A program made the position numbers and the translations under genes. From assembly GCA_029532415.1 (NCBI GenBank), contig JAQOTA010000054.1, positions 1,178,001-1,242,000 of the forward strand: 64,000 bases of DNA. The letters run 5' to 3'. The notes under the pieces were generated by a model that searched no databases, was not told where the DNA came from, and was given only the letters and a program-made list of their open reading frames with translations. Source of the DNA: Marasmius tenuissimus (Eukaryota > Basidiomycota > Agaricomycetes > Agaricales > Marasmiaceae). Shown piece by piece: positions 10,806 to 21,312 of the stretch (positions are counted from its first letter, which is position 1; each line of letters begins with the position of its first letter).

Positions 10806-13098
10806 ATGTTCAATCATTCAAAGTCGTCAAGAATCTTGGTCTCGAAGGGAACCTTAAGTTTCAACGTCGTCCGCGGGAGTCAGCACAACTACTATACACA
10901 GTCGTCGCAAGATCAGTATAGCTTTTCTTCCGGAGAGGAGTGGAAGCAGGAGATCTATCGAGAGGTGCGTTGAACTCTTGATGATTCTCTATCCGGCTCA
11001 CCTTCGACTCGAATTTCTCATGGTTCAGTATCAAAGGACACCGAGGGGTCAAATTAAGCTGACCGAGACACTTTTCGAGACCGAGACTCAGACAGGACAA
11101 CATTACGAGGACTTGATAAACGGAAGCAACATCTCCGAGACGAAGCGTGTCTTCTACTTGGCTCGTACTATGAGCAGAACTCGGGAATCTTCTCCCTTCC
11201 TAGTTGTCAAGTACACCGGGCGCGATGCAAAAAAGGTGAGTCGCGCGAATGATTAGGTTCAAGTTTTTTTTTTTTTTGCTGAATCTCAACACAGGCATTC
11301 GAGACGGACGTTCTGAAATTCGCACAACTCAAGTGTGCTCTCTCTACAATGCTTATACTGGCGTCCTGTGAACCAAAGACAAATCAGAGACCCGGTATTT
11401 CCACAACTTCGTGGTTTCAACGACTCGGATATCCCAATGGTCATCTTCCAAGATTGTAAGTGATAGACATTCTGCCCACACCCTACTGGTCAATTAACAT
11501 CGCTTCAAATCGCTCAATTAGCGTTGATTCCAGCTAGACATGCTATGGAATACACCCAGAACTCCGCCGCCATGTTATGCTACCTTCGTCTCCAAAGAGA
11601 TCAAGTACGTCAGTCATATCAATGAGGCCACCGACTTGAACCTATTAGATGCATCTTAGATTGCTTTGACTCTCCCATTTTCCACCGCTCAAATCATAGG
11701 GCTGCCTCAGGGGATTCTGGGTGATTTTGACATTTGGCCCATTGCTCCTTGGAACCAACACCGGTACAGAAGTAGGGGCATTCTCACCGGGGTATTGGTA
11801 CTCGCGCTGTTCTCCGTTGCCTCTCAGCGCGTGCAGCGATGCCATACTTCTCGACTACTTGTCGCAGAATGGCGCGGGCGAGTTTATCCTTTCTCAATTA
11901 TCGGGAATGGGACGCGATGTGATTGATAAGTACGACTGGCATCACGTTCATCATATATATTCGCGTGTTCAGCAGCGATGTGTGGCCAAATTCCCCGAGA
12001 ACTCTTGGTTCTTCGATATCGAACGCTGTCGCAATGGCATGTTGTGGCACTTGGAGACTCCAACAGAGACAGTCATGGAGGACGGAAGGATACGGTACAT
12101 TTCTTACTTGACATCCTCTATACATACTTTACTGTTGGCACAGGCTCACAATATTGAACCACAACATGGTAGATGCTATATCAGACGACAAAGATATGGA
12201 GTTTTATCTCTCCCCCAAACAATCTACCAACCGCATGGAATTGCCGTCTAACAACATGGCATGGCTGGGTCAGGCCCTTTACGTATTCGATGTCTTGGGT
12301 ATTCCGAGAGAAGGCTGGGAGGACTATAGTACGTGCTCAATAATCAGGCCATTTCGTGGTTTTTGCTCATGTGTTAGTACCCGTTAGCCTTAATCCCAGA
12401 TCATTTAATCTCTTTCTCTCTTATTCACCACGATTCCGAGTCTCAGACCCGACTCAGGCCTCGGGATTTCCACGTTCAATTTGACCCACCATATTACCTC
12501 TTTGTCTTCCCAGATGGTATAAGTCTTGATATAGTCTTTGGGGAACTAGCACCCCCTGAAAGTCTATACTACTGGTCGGTTGACCCGGATGGGAGCTCGA
12601 GAATGTCGGAAGCACAGTGCATGGCGCTTGGTCTTCCTTGTTTCTGTAGAACCAGGGTCCGGCCGGTGTGCCACGGCTGGCAGTGGAAAGTTGAAATCTA
12701 TGATCTCGTCCGACGGTGGCAAGAGGCGAAGGGGTTCGACCCCACAACTACGGACTTTGCCCGGTCAATGGGATATCCGATCGTCGAAATGTTGGCTCAG
12801 GACGGCCACCGGTTCGAGACTTGTGTAGAGAATGATGAGGGATCGGGTGAGTTGTTCCGTCTTTTCGTGACCGAGAGATGTTCTTCTAAACTTGATCCTG
12901 GAAGACCTAAAGCATGAGTCTGGGTTGGAACCAATGCAGGTGGACGAGTTTTTCGAGACTATTCCAGACTCACAAGATCCCCCGACATTGCCGCGGCAAG
13001 GTCTTGAGGAAAGCCTTTCGATGGACGTCGACATAGAGAATTGCAGCAATCGTATCTCTCAACTTCGTGTGGAAACAGATTTGATGCACGAGACGTAG
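10806..13098 (+). CDS. Mushroom-specific kinase-like protein P1 (uncharacterised)
   Basis: Function unknown. It is one of three paralogues in the window (P2 at 44.5 kb, P3 at 49.6 kb). Exon 1 is MFNHSKSSRILVSKGTLSFN to EEWKQEIYRE with donor GTGCGT. Later exons give YQRTPRGQIKLTETL, SPFLVVKYTGRDAKK|AFETDVLKFAQLK, PVFPQLRGFNDSDIPMVIFQ, LIPARHAMEYTQN and CYLRLQRDQ. This order looks like a decayed protein-kinase N-lobe (Lys in VVKYTG, helix-C-like segment, hinge-like MVIFQD), but no HRD or DFG is present, so catalysis is not expected. The C-terminal part has YYWSVDPDGSSRM, EIYDLVRRWQEAKGFDPTTT and DFARSMGYPIVEM, strongly conserved among the three copies, then an acidic tail (QVDEFFET to EIENCSN-like) and a stop at 13096-13098. 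In the middle (about 11700-12090) P1 has diverged and lost the WIKPQTGD motif of P3. Intact as far as can be seen. Confidence 0.7.
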
Positions 13099-13930
13099 AA
13101 GACAATTGGATATGTATTCTGACACGTACTTTATCACTCAACCCGGAGCCATAATTACTTCTCAGACCCCTGGACGAAGATACCAGGCTTCATGGATGGT
13201 GTGTTGGTACACCGCGGCTTGAGTTCATCGCTCTCAGATAGGCACAAACAAAGATGGGAAAATACTTGCCACCCGATGATTGATCATAAAAGGGGCGCCG
13301 TTGAAAGTACTCGGGAATCGAGCGGAAGTTTGAATGAGGGTGTTTCAGCAGTCGTCGAACTCGTAGACAGAATATTTAGGAAATAACCGACCGGGAGCAG
13401 TCACCCAGAGACAAATTCAAGGGAATGGTTTTAGGAAGGTAGCAATACCAATTGGTGATCGCTATTTGGGAACAAGGGAGGATCGGACGCTAGGAGCAAC
13501 GTCTGCGTGGTGTTTTGCAACGGTTCTTAGAGCTCCGTCCACCAAGTCAGACTTCGAGTCTATGGTTCGTGTAGAGAGCACAACCAATCCTTGGGACCCA
13601 CCTCAATCGTGTCGGACCTTGCAATGGTATCGAATATCAATGCCAGAAGGGGCTAATCGTATAAAACATCCGTTGTTCGACATCACTGGAATAGTCCGGT
13701 CAGAACTTAAGGACCAAAAACAATCTCCCGTCGTTTTTCAAAACGACTCGGAGTCAATAGTACAGGCTCTACAGTTCAAAGCAGAATTCGGAAAGAAGCA
13801 GCTATATATACGGATCAACCAACACTTTCTCAAAGGTAGCGAGCGAGGCCCTTCTTTGTTTATCCTATTACAACCACTCGTTTGTCCTGCCACACTCATT
13901 TATCCAAGTCCTAATATTTGAATTTGAACA
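13099..13930. other. Intergenic, no supported gene
   Basis: The interval separates P1 from the secreted-protein gene. A long open frame at 13466-13921 has no start context, splice partner or known motif and may be chance; its end overlaps the promoter of the next gene. Confidence 0.35.
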
Positions 13931-14803
13931 ATGCCTTCCTTCCGCACACTCGTTGTCCTCTTTCTTGCTGGCATCTCTTTCGCGTCGGCCGGAACCACTC
14001 CAGAGGTTCAGAAGCCTAGTCCCACCGACCCCCACCCAAAGCGTGCCGCTACCCATCCACCACGTCCCCGCGATATCGGGAGCAAGCTACTTGTTCCCAT
14101 ACTCGAGAAGGTTCAACACCCCACCTCCAAGCGGTGCGACGCGGCGTGTGTTGCAAAATCGTCACCCGTCTCCGTCATCGTTGAAGACGTGCAGAAAAAG
14201 ATCTCACCGATGCTTGAGAAGATCTGTGAGTATTTCGCAGCGTTCTCTTCACACTCCTACCCTCACTCCAACACTGACATCGGGATTTTCAGACGCTCTG
14301 AAGGAATGCAAGGCCGACGATATTAAGCCTATTGTCACTGATATCACTTCCATCATCGACAGTGCTACAGCTCAGGTCAAGGCCTATGTCGAGGCCAAGG
14401 TCGACTTGAACATTGCCCTCGCTGCCACCGCTGACGTTAACGCCAAGGCCGGAGTTGCTGTTTCCCTCGATGTTCTCGTCCGCTTGTTTATTAGCCTGGT
14501 TACCGTGAGTTCCTCTCCATTAACTATTTCCCGGGTCATTGAGACTGACGATCCTGTCTACTCCAGTCTATCGTCATCTGCGTCAAAGCTGCTCTCGACG
14601 TCACCGCCAAAGCCGAGTTGGATGCTTGCATCAAGATCTTCGCGACTCTCGGTGCCAGCCTTGGCGCCTTCCTCCAAGTCTGCTGCCAGCTCGTTGCTGG
14701 GTTGGCTGTGTCGCTCGCAGTTCAACTCACTACGTTTGTTGCGCTGTGTGTCCAGCTGGGTGTTGACGCGTCCGTCACTGCTTTTTTGAATATCAAGTTG
14801 TAG
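13931..14803 (+). CDS. Small secreted protein, uncharacterised fungal family
   Basis: Function unknown. Exon 1 starts MPSFRTLVVLFLAGISFASA, a clear signal peptide with likely cleavage after ASA, followed by a Pro-rich stretch and RCDAACVAKSSPVSVIVEDV to MLEKI (donor GTGAGT). Exon 2 begins ALKECKADDIKPIVTDITS and is an Ala/Val-rich helical region with VEAKVDLNIALAATADVNAK. Exon 3 (SIVICVKAALDVTAKAELDA to FLNIKL, stop at 14801-14803) is strongly hydrophobic with scattered Cys (CIKIF, QVCCQLV, ALCVQL), so it may be a membrane-active or self-associating segment. The mature protein is about 210-220 residues. A tandem copy 2.1 kb downstream is broken. No catalytic motif is visible. Confidence 0.75.
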
Positions 14804-16060
14804 GTTGTTGGACGAGTTGAGTGGTAGAGGGTAGCTCCAGGACTGTGAGCAGTCTGTTTTCTATTGCTTGGGCCTCTGATTTTGGTAGTATACATACACA
14901 GTTGATCGTTGACAATTTGCGCTCGTTGATATAATTCCGAGCGAGACAGTCAGAGGACGAGTCCGGGGGCCCATGGTCATTCTCTGGTATTAAACTGAAG
15001 GCAAGCAGTGTTTCTCGTGAACATCCAGTCAAGACCTTCAAGTTTCCGGAGCACCTATATGAATCGATGAGTGGCTTTGAAGATTCATCGTAGAACTAGC
15101 GGTCGACGACCTGAACTCAGGCTACTAGTTTCCCTTGTAGAGCGAGAGGAAGAGAGGGATAGTCCTATTTGGCTCGAGGATGTTCCCCAGATCGTTCTGT
15201 AGCCCTCCTGCGACCTCTGGGCCTTCAATTGGGCACGGAACACGTTGAAGAATCAACGCACCTTTTTGTCGTGGGGTTTTTGTCACTACCCCGGCGACCG
15301 AGACTCGCAAATCAACAGGCTTGCTGCGAACTTTGACCTTCTACATATCTCTCTGGTCCACGTATCCAAAAGCACTGAATTTCCCTTGATCGGTCGTCGT
15401 CGTCACTTGGAGAGACTGAGGCGGGAGAACGGATCGGACTCCGGAGTGGCGGACCTCGTCGAACTTTACACGTGATGTGGTTTGCACGGACCTCCTTCAA
15501 CTTGGCCTCGAGCCGATCATTGTTGACGCGTCTTGATCTAACCACCACTGCAGCTTACAACGAGTTCAAGAAAGAACGCCGCTCAAATTTGGACTCACTA
15601 TTCGTGATGTAGAGAATCAATCCCTCAAAAGTCAAACTACATTGGAGAAGATGAAGTGAGATTCGCTTTAGATCCTTCGACAGTCTGGCTCAAGATTCGT
15701 GCACTTCTAGATTTCACTAACACTCACGATGATACGGAACTCCACGGCTACTAAACGTTGATTAAACCTCGAGATGGAGTGGGAAGGAGGCCCGTTGTAT
15801 AGTATTGAGTCCGGGACTTTGATCTTCGCAGCAACTACCCGCTGAAATAGGATCGAGAAATTGTTTTCAACGCAATTTTGGTACGCGTCTGAAGCTCTCG
15901 CGTCTTTCAGAATCACTCAAGAGTCATAAGCTGTCTTAGGCTTCTGAGCACGAAATGCCTACTATATGGGGAGCTCTCAAGGCAAGAATTCGTCGTGTCG
16001 TTGGGAGTCCTTCCTCGTACAACTACCTTTCCTCAATCATCCAATACCCAACTCATAACA
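14804..16060. other. Intergenic with weak minus-strand open pieces
   Basis: This spacer lies between the secreted-protein gene and its dead copy. On the minus strand, open pieces at 15707-15916, 15312-15548 and 15125-15310 could be exons of one gene, but no family match or convincing splice chain is seen. 15940-16060 resembles the promoter region of the first copy. Confidence 0.3.
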
Positions 16061-16915
16061 ATACCTTCCTTTCGAACACTCGCTGCCGTCTTTCTTGCTA
16101 GCATCTTCACGTCGGCGGTGGCCCTTCCACACGACGCTTCTGGGCAGCCGATCTCGGCCACGAATCCTTATGCAAGGCATGCTGCCATTAGTACCACACC
16201 TTCGTTCGGTCTAGGCGATACTGTGGATCGGTTACTCTCCCCCTTGGTTCAGAAGATTCAACACCCCGCCCGAAGAGCTTAGAGGATCCGACGCAATATG
16301 TGTTGCCAAATCTTCTCCTGTCCCTGTCCTCATTGCGGATGTCCGGAGAAGATGTCACCTATCCGACCCCTTTTCCTCGCCTCCAGTGCCTCCAAACCCA
16401 CCATATTCATTCCCAGACTCTATGAAGGAATGTAAGGCTGATGATAGCAAGCCCATCGTCACCGATATCGCCTCCATCATCGACGGTGCTGCGGCTCAAG
16501 TCAAGACATACGTGGATGCCAAGGTTGGCTTGAATATTGCTCTCGCTGCCAACGCCGACACCGGCGCTGAGGCCGGAGCCGCTGTCTCTATCGACGTTCT
16601 TGTCCGTCTGCTCGTGAGCTTGGTTACCGTGGGTCTCACTCTTTTCCCTTCTTGTGCTCTCATTCTAAACCATCGTGCATAGTCTGTCGTTGCCTGTATC
16701 AAAAGCGTGCTCACCGTTACCGCTAAAGGCGAGTTGGATGCTTGCGCCATCATCTTCGCATCCCTCTGCGTTAGCCTCTGCGGTTTCCTCCAGGTTTGCT
16801 GCCAGCTCGTCGGCGGATTGGTTCTGCCTCTCGCACTCTAGCTCACCACGTTCATCGCGTTTTGTGCTCGCTTGGGTGTTGATGCATCCGCTACTGCGTT
16901 TTTGGAGGCAGTTGT
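16061..16915 (+). pseudogene. Dead tandem copy of the small secreted protein gene
   Basis: The sequence follows the gene at 13931-14803 along its whole length (PSFRTLAAVFLASIFTSAVA; SMKECKADDSKPIVTDIASI; KTYVDAKVGLNIALAANADT; CGFLQVCCQLVGGLVLPLAL). Three lesions are visible. The codon matching the start ATG is ATA at 16061. After LVQKIQHPARRA the frame hits TAG (16280-16282) and the following DAICVAKSSPVPVLIADV is in another frame. In the last exon the Gln of the intact copy (VQLTT) is replaced by TAG (CTC TAG CTC). An upstream in-frame ATG at 15995 cannot rescue the downstream breaks. A recent duplicate that has lost function is the simplest reading. Confidence 0.8.
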
Positions 16916-17590
16916 ACGCTGTGCCGAACGAATCGAGCTCGGAGTTTCTCCAAACCTCCCAATTGGATACATATGATAACGACTTACTGTTTAACTCAGG
17001 ACCGCTATCAGCATAATTAGGATATACTCCATCGTATCATTATTCCTAATCTCAGTTTCCTGAGAGCTTAAAGCTTATATATTTGTGGCATATTTTACAG
17101 TGTTATTGGTACTCTAGCCCGAGGAAAACTAACGTATAATCCAAGGAATGTACTAGCCGACGGGTAATGAATGGTATCTTAGACTCTGCACCCATGACTG
17201 CGATCGAACATTAACATCCAAGGCGTCGGTGTGTTCAGGTCACTTTCGCGTCGACGTAGGTCTTGAGTTTTTCGGGAGCATCTTCAACGAGAGAGATTGT
17301 CTAGTAAGCGTGAATTTAATCGGGCTCAATACCGTTGGCCTTCCACTCTTCTATGGAGTCTGCAAATAGAATCTCCTCGGTAGCTAAGTCGAATCATGCG
17401 CTTTGGACGAAACCGAGGGGCTAAATCTGCATACGCAATGACATTAAGTAAATCATATACCTACAACAACATTTCAGTGGCGTAGTAGGGGGGATAAATA
17501 AAGGAATGGCGATGGTAACGAAGGGTATGGTTATACTTAGTCCGTGCGAAATCTCGACGCCGAAATTCACCCAAGGTTGATATTGACCTT
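16916..17590. other. Intergenic with a gene-fragment-like piece (minus strand)
   Basis: On the minus strand 17240-17385 reads ADSIEEWKANGIEPD, then after a stop-containing gap TISLVEDAPEKLKTYVDAKV and a stop. It looks like the last exons of an enzyme gene whose 5' part is missing. The parent family could not be named. The rest shows nothing. Confidence 0.3.
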
Positions 17591-18795
17591 TTAGAACCAG
17601 TGCTGGCTGACTTTGGAGCTGTCACAATCCGAAATTTCGATCTAGACATCGGGTAGTTAATACTCAGGATCACCATACTGTTAGAACGAGATCCACATAC
17701 CAAAGTTCCAGCGGTGAAGTTCCCGTTGGGAGTCTCCAAACACTTGTTTCCTCCGGCCCACTTGACTGCCCATGGCCAGGGGTTCTGGATCCTGAACTGC
17801 TGGTTGGGGTTCGATGCGTCACAGCTCCAGATCTGAAGACGGTTGCCGTTCGTTGCGTCACCGTTGGGGATGTCAAGGCACTTGGTACCGTCGAAGGTCT
17901 TGACGAGACCAGTGAGAGGGTCCTTAGCCCACACCCAGTTTTGGTTTCCGTCGGGGAAGGTGGCCTTGCCGGCGCTACCGCATTCGCTGAGGGCAACAGG
18001 AGCGCCATCGGTGTTAGTTTCAGCGGTCAGACACATGGAAGGCCTGCTGCCTAAATAGAAGGGGAAGAGAGGTCAGAAACAAAAGCAAGGGAACGACACG
18101 GGACGAAGAGGGCGCACTATCTGCATCACCAGCCCAGAGCATATCGGGCGCGTTCTCGTTGTTGGGAACCCCGGAGTTTGCGAACTGCTGGTTCGAGCCG
18201 GGACTGCAAGTCCAAAGTTGCAATTGGTTCCCATCTGCGATGTTACCGTCAGTGAGGTCAATACACTTGTTTGTTCCCGCCCAGTTCCAAGTGTTGTCCG
18301 TGACGGAGATCCAGAGCTGGTTGGTGCTGCCGGGTACACAGGTCCAGAGTTGGAGTTTGGCCCCGTCGGCGTTGATTCCGTCTTTGACGTCCAAGCACTT
18401 TTTGGATAGTTCCGATCAGTCGAGTCCGAATAACGCGATGAATCAATGAGATACTAACCTTGTCGCCGTAAATCGTCATCGGGCTAGGCAAGCTGTTGGT
18501 AGACTGGCGACCTGGGCTCCAGGGGATGACCGCCCAGGAGTGCTTTGCAACGTCTTCCGTGTTACAATCATGGATCACGACAGGCGCGCCATCTGCGTTC
18601 TCTGGTGCTGAGATACATCCCTGCTTTCCGGCGTCGTAGACTGGTCAGAGGAGCCGGTCGTAAGCTCCAGGAAACCAAGATATGGATCGTGAAGAGCTGG
18701 TACTTACATCCAGGGTTACCACTCTGAAGCTGTCTTCCAACCTGCGCATTAGCAACTGTTGCCGCGAGAGCCAAGAAAGAGAGAGAGCAGCGCAT
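17591..18795 (-). CDS. Secreted ricin-B-type (beta-trefoil) lectin, copy 1
   Basis: Predicted secreted carbohydrate-binding protein; only lectin domains are present, with no ricin A (ribosome-inactivating) chain. The signal peptide is MRCSLSFLALAATVANAQ. After it come ricin-B repeats: HDCNTEDVAKHSW; KCLDVKDGINADGAKLQLWT with NQLWI; NKCIDLTDGNIADGNQLQLW with NQQFA; MCLTAETNTDGAPVALSECG with NQNWVWA; KCLDIPNGDATNGNRLQIWS with NQQFRI; and NKCLETPNGNFTAGTL. A last short exon spliced with donor GTATGT reads IEISDCDSSKVSQHWF and stops at 17591-17593. Two trefoils (about 330 residues in all) are likely. Sugar-contact Asp residues and QxW/F core motifs are kept in most repeats. It is about 60-70% alike by eye to the lectin at 57.5 kb. 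Possible roles: defence against grazers or cell-wall binding (inference). Confidence 0.88.
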
Positions 18796-21312
18796 GTGTG
18801 AGATTTCGAACGAGAAGAATAGGGAGAATGAAGGATGACTTGCAGCTTTGCGTCCCTTTTCAATAAATCCTCACAGACAAGGCAGTGTTGATCCATATGA
18901 CCCCGGTAGAAGAATTTGCGTCCCTTGATTGTGGTTGTGTATCAGGAATATATGAAATGGTAGTTTTTGACCGTCGAGATGGTGACGAATAGGCTTGAGA
19001 AGAAAGTTATCCACAGGGTTGCACGTATGGAACGGGCTGTCTCTCCCGTTGGGCGGGTGAACGGAAAATGTAGATAGAACTTCATGCTCTCGCTGTTTGC
19101 ACACACTTTCCCGAGCCAATTTGGAGCATTTCCTATTAGAGATAGAGTTGTGAGACAGCGTTTCAGTTTGGAAAACTCAAGTTACAAGGTTCCTGCTGGC
19201 GAGCAACCGGAGTCCTTCGAGGGCGCATCTCGACCCGTGTTCATGATGATGGTTCCCTTCGATTGCCTCCGACCGTTCGGTATTCTAATGTGCGGGAAGA
19301 CAATTACGATTGACTCGGGCTTGGGGGCTAACTCTAGGCCGATAAAATTGTGAGTAAGGAAGATAGATATGAAGAGACCACACCACTTTGAGTTCTGTCA
19401 CTCGACTCGACCATCAGACGTTCAACACAAACAATCCGTTCATACTCCCGAAATCGAATGCAACCTTCTTTCCCGCAGCTTTTTCGTTGTAAAGCGCTGG
19501 ATTGCAGCTGGATTGACCCTTTGATCCTCGAACGTGTTCATACATGGTTCAGGTTCAGGTTCAAGTTGATGCAGACGCTACTGTTGACGTTGTGTCGAGA
19601 CTCAGAGGTTGAACAGTCAATGAACAGACATGACACATCCCAAATGACTGTGGGAAATATAGGACCCCGGCCCGGAGCCCATTAGACGCGTCGCGTCGCG
19701 CCACCTTGACAATCGTCCATTGGAGTTGACAGTACTAATTCATTCCTGCCATCGAGAGACGGTCAATGATAGCCATCGTGGGCAAAGCAAAGCAATCTAT
19801 GGTACCGGCAAGAAAGCACCCAATGGGTCAGAGAAATTTACACATGGACTTCCTAATTCAATGCGGAGCGGCCCCCATACTTGACATTCGAACTTGGGCC
19901 CAGCGCTGAGAATCGGGCGTCACGGCGGGCATACCTCACAGGCTGAGCCCTAAGTAGTACATAGGTAAGCTAGGCTCGTAGAGGAGTTCTGAAACCACCG
20001 GAAGCATCTTTACGCAGTCTACTTCTGGAATAAGTATCCGAATTTCGAATAATGTTGCGCGATTTTTGAAACCATCTCGCCAGATCGCATCCCATACTCT
20101 CGTATACACTCATTGGCTTGTTGACGAGATGGACTCTGAAGGGGTAGGATATACCGGAGAGACGGTTAGGATGGTGGTGATAGACGTCAGACAGAAATAG
20201 TCATCCATGGCGAGGTTGTCACCAGGTCACGCACATACCTCAGCCTCCGACTTGAAGTTTGTTGAACGATCTTTTCCCCGTCTCGTTGGGATCAATCTCG
20301 TCGGGCTAGTCTTCTCAGAACCCGTCTCGTCTGAGCAGGTCTTTGGTCTTTCAAGTTTCTATCACTGGTTTTGCCGCCGGTCTCGAAGGGATAGAGATAC
20401 CAATTGTTCCAAAGTTGACATTGAGCGTTGAGGGATGATCGAACAATTGATTTCTAGAATTACCTACTAGGAGTATGTGGTGAGTGGGTTCGGGCGCTGA
20501 TGCCAACTTGAAGAGTCGCGTTTTTCAAAGTGCGAGATTCAAGTCATTGGAAAGCTGCCTCAGGCAAGGGAGGGCTCGCTCCGCGCTAACCAGGACCGTA
20601 GGGGTGGCAAGTTGATCTCATAGTCCGGGTCCCCAAGAATGCTATTGATTGGCGTCAAGTTTTAACGATGTTATTCCCCTAGCCCTGATCGATATCAAAG
20701 CGACCACTAAACTATCATTCACCTCTCCTGCCCGGTTTCCCCGCCCCTCCTTCATCTCCGCCGCACAACGGGCACCGCCTATGTCCTCGCCGTCCGCTCC
20801 TAGACGGACAAGTCTGACTGTACAAACCAACAGTCGGGCTTGTTCGTCCACGTACGGCGTCGACAACTAGCAAGGAGAAGCTCGCTCCCAACGCACTCGC
20901 GAACCACGGCACTGAAACAGGAAGTTATTGATTTGTTGGACCAATCCAATGACAAAAACAGCTCACCCAGCATGGCTTCGACGACCAGCGGAAGACATTG
21001 GAGCGATACACTCCGATGTCTTCATATCGTCGAGACTGCAGGACCGTGATATCCGACGGGTAAAGGCTGGAGGCGGGACAACCTTCCCCCCCAAACGCCC
21101 CCGCACATTCGAACCAGTCTGGATTCCAGGACTATCGACTCCCGCGTCGCGTCGCTCTCGCACCTCGGTACTTCAGAAAGAAATACCGAGATACAAGAAC
21201 AAGACCTCGAGAGTCTACTTTCAAGAAAACGGTACTTGACGCGTCGCTCCCTACCTAAAATGGTGGCCTCGTCAGTGTAGGATACTTCTCGAAACCAGGT
21301 GGATGCTTACCC
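18796..21312. other. 2.5-kb region without a supported gene
   Basis: The interval separates the lectin from the Zn2Cys6 gene. Plus-strand open pieces at 20649-20870 and 20928-21239 (the latter with RPRTFEPVWIPGLSTPASRR) overlap in different frames and might be exons of a small gene, but no domain, signal peptide or paralogue supports this. 18796-18900 is the lectin promoter side. No TIR or tandem repeat was seen. Confidence 0.35.

Noticed and set aside
13466..13921. 151-residue open frame upstream of the secreted-protein gene
   Set aside because: No domain, no start context and no splice partner; it ends in the promoter of the next gene.
17591..18795. Reading the ricin-B lectin as a ricin-like toxin
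   Set aside because: Only the sugar-binding trefoil repeats are present; no ribosome-inactivating domain is encoded here or beside it.
20649..21239. Possible small plus-strand gene from overlapping open pieces
   Set aside because: The pieces are in different frames without a convincing intron, and nothing in the window resembles them.
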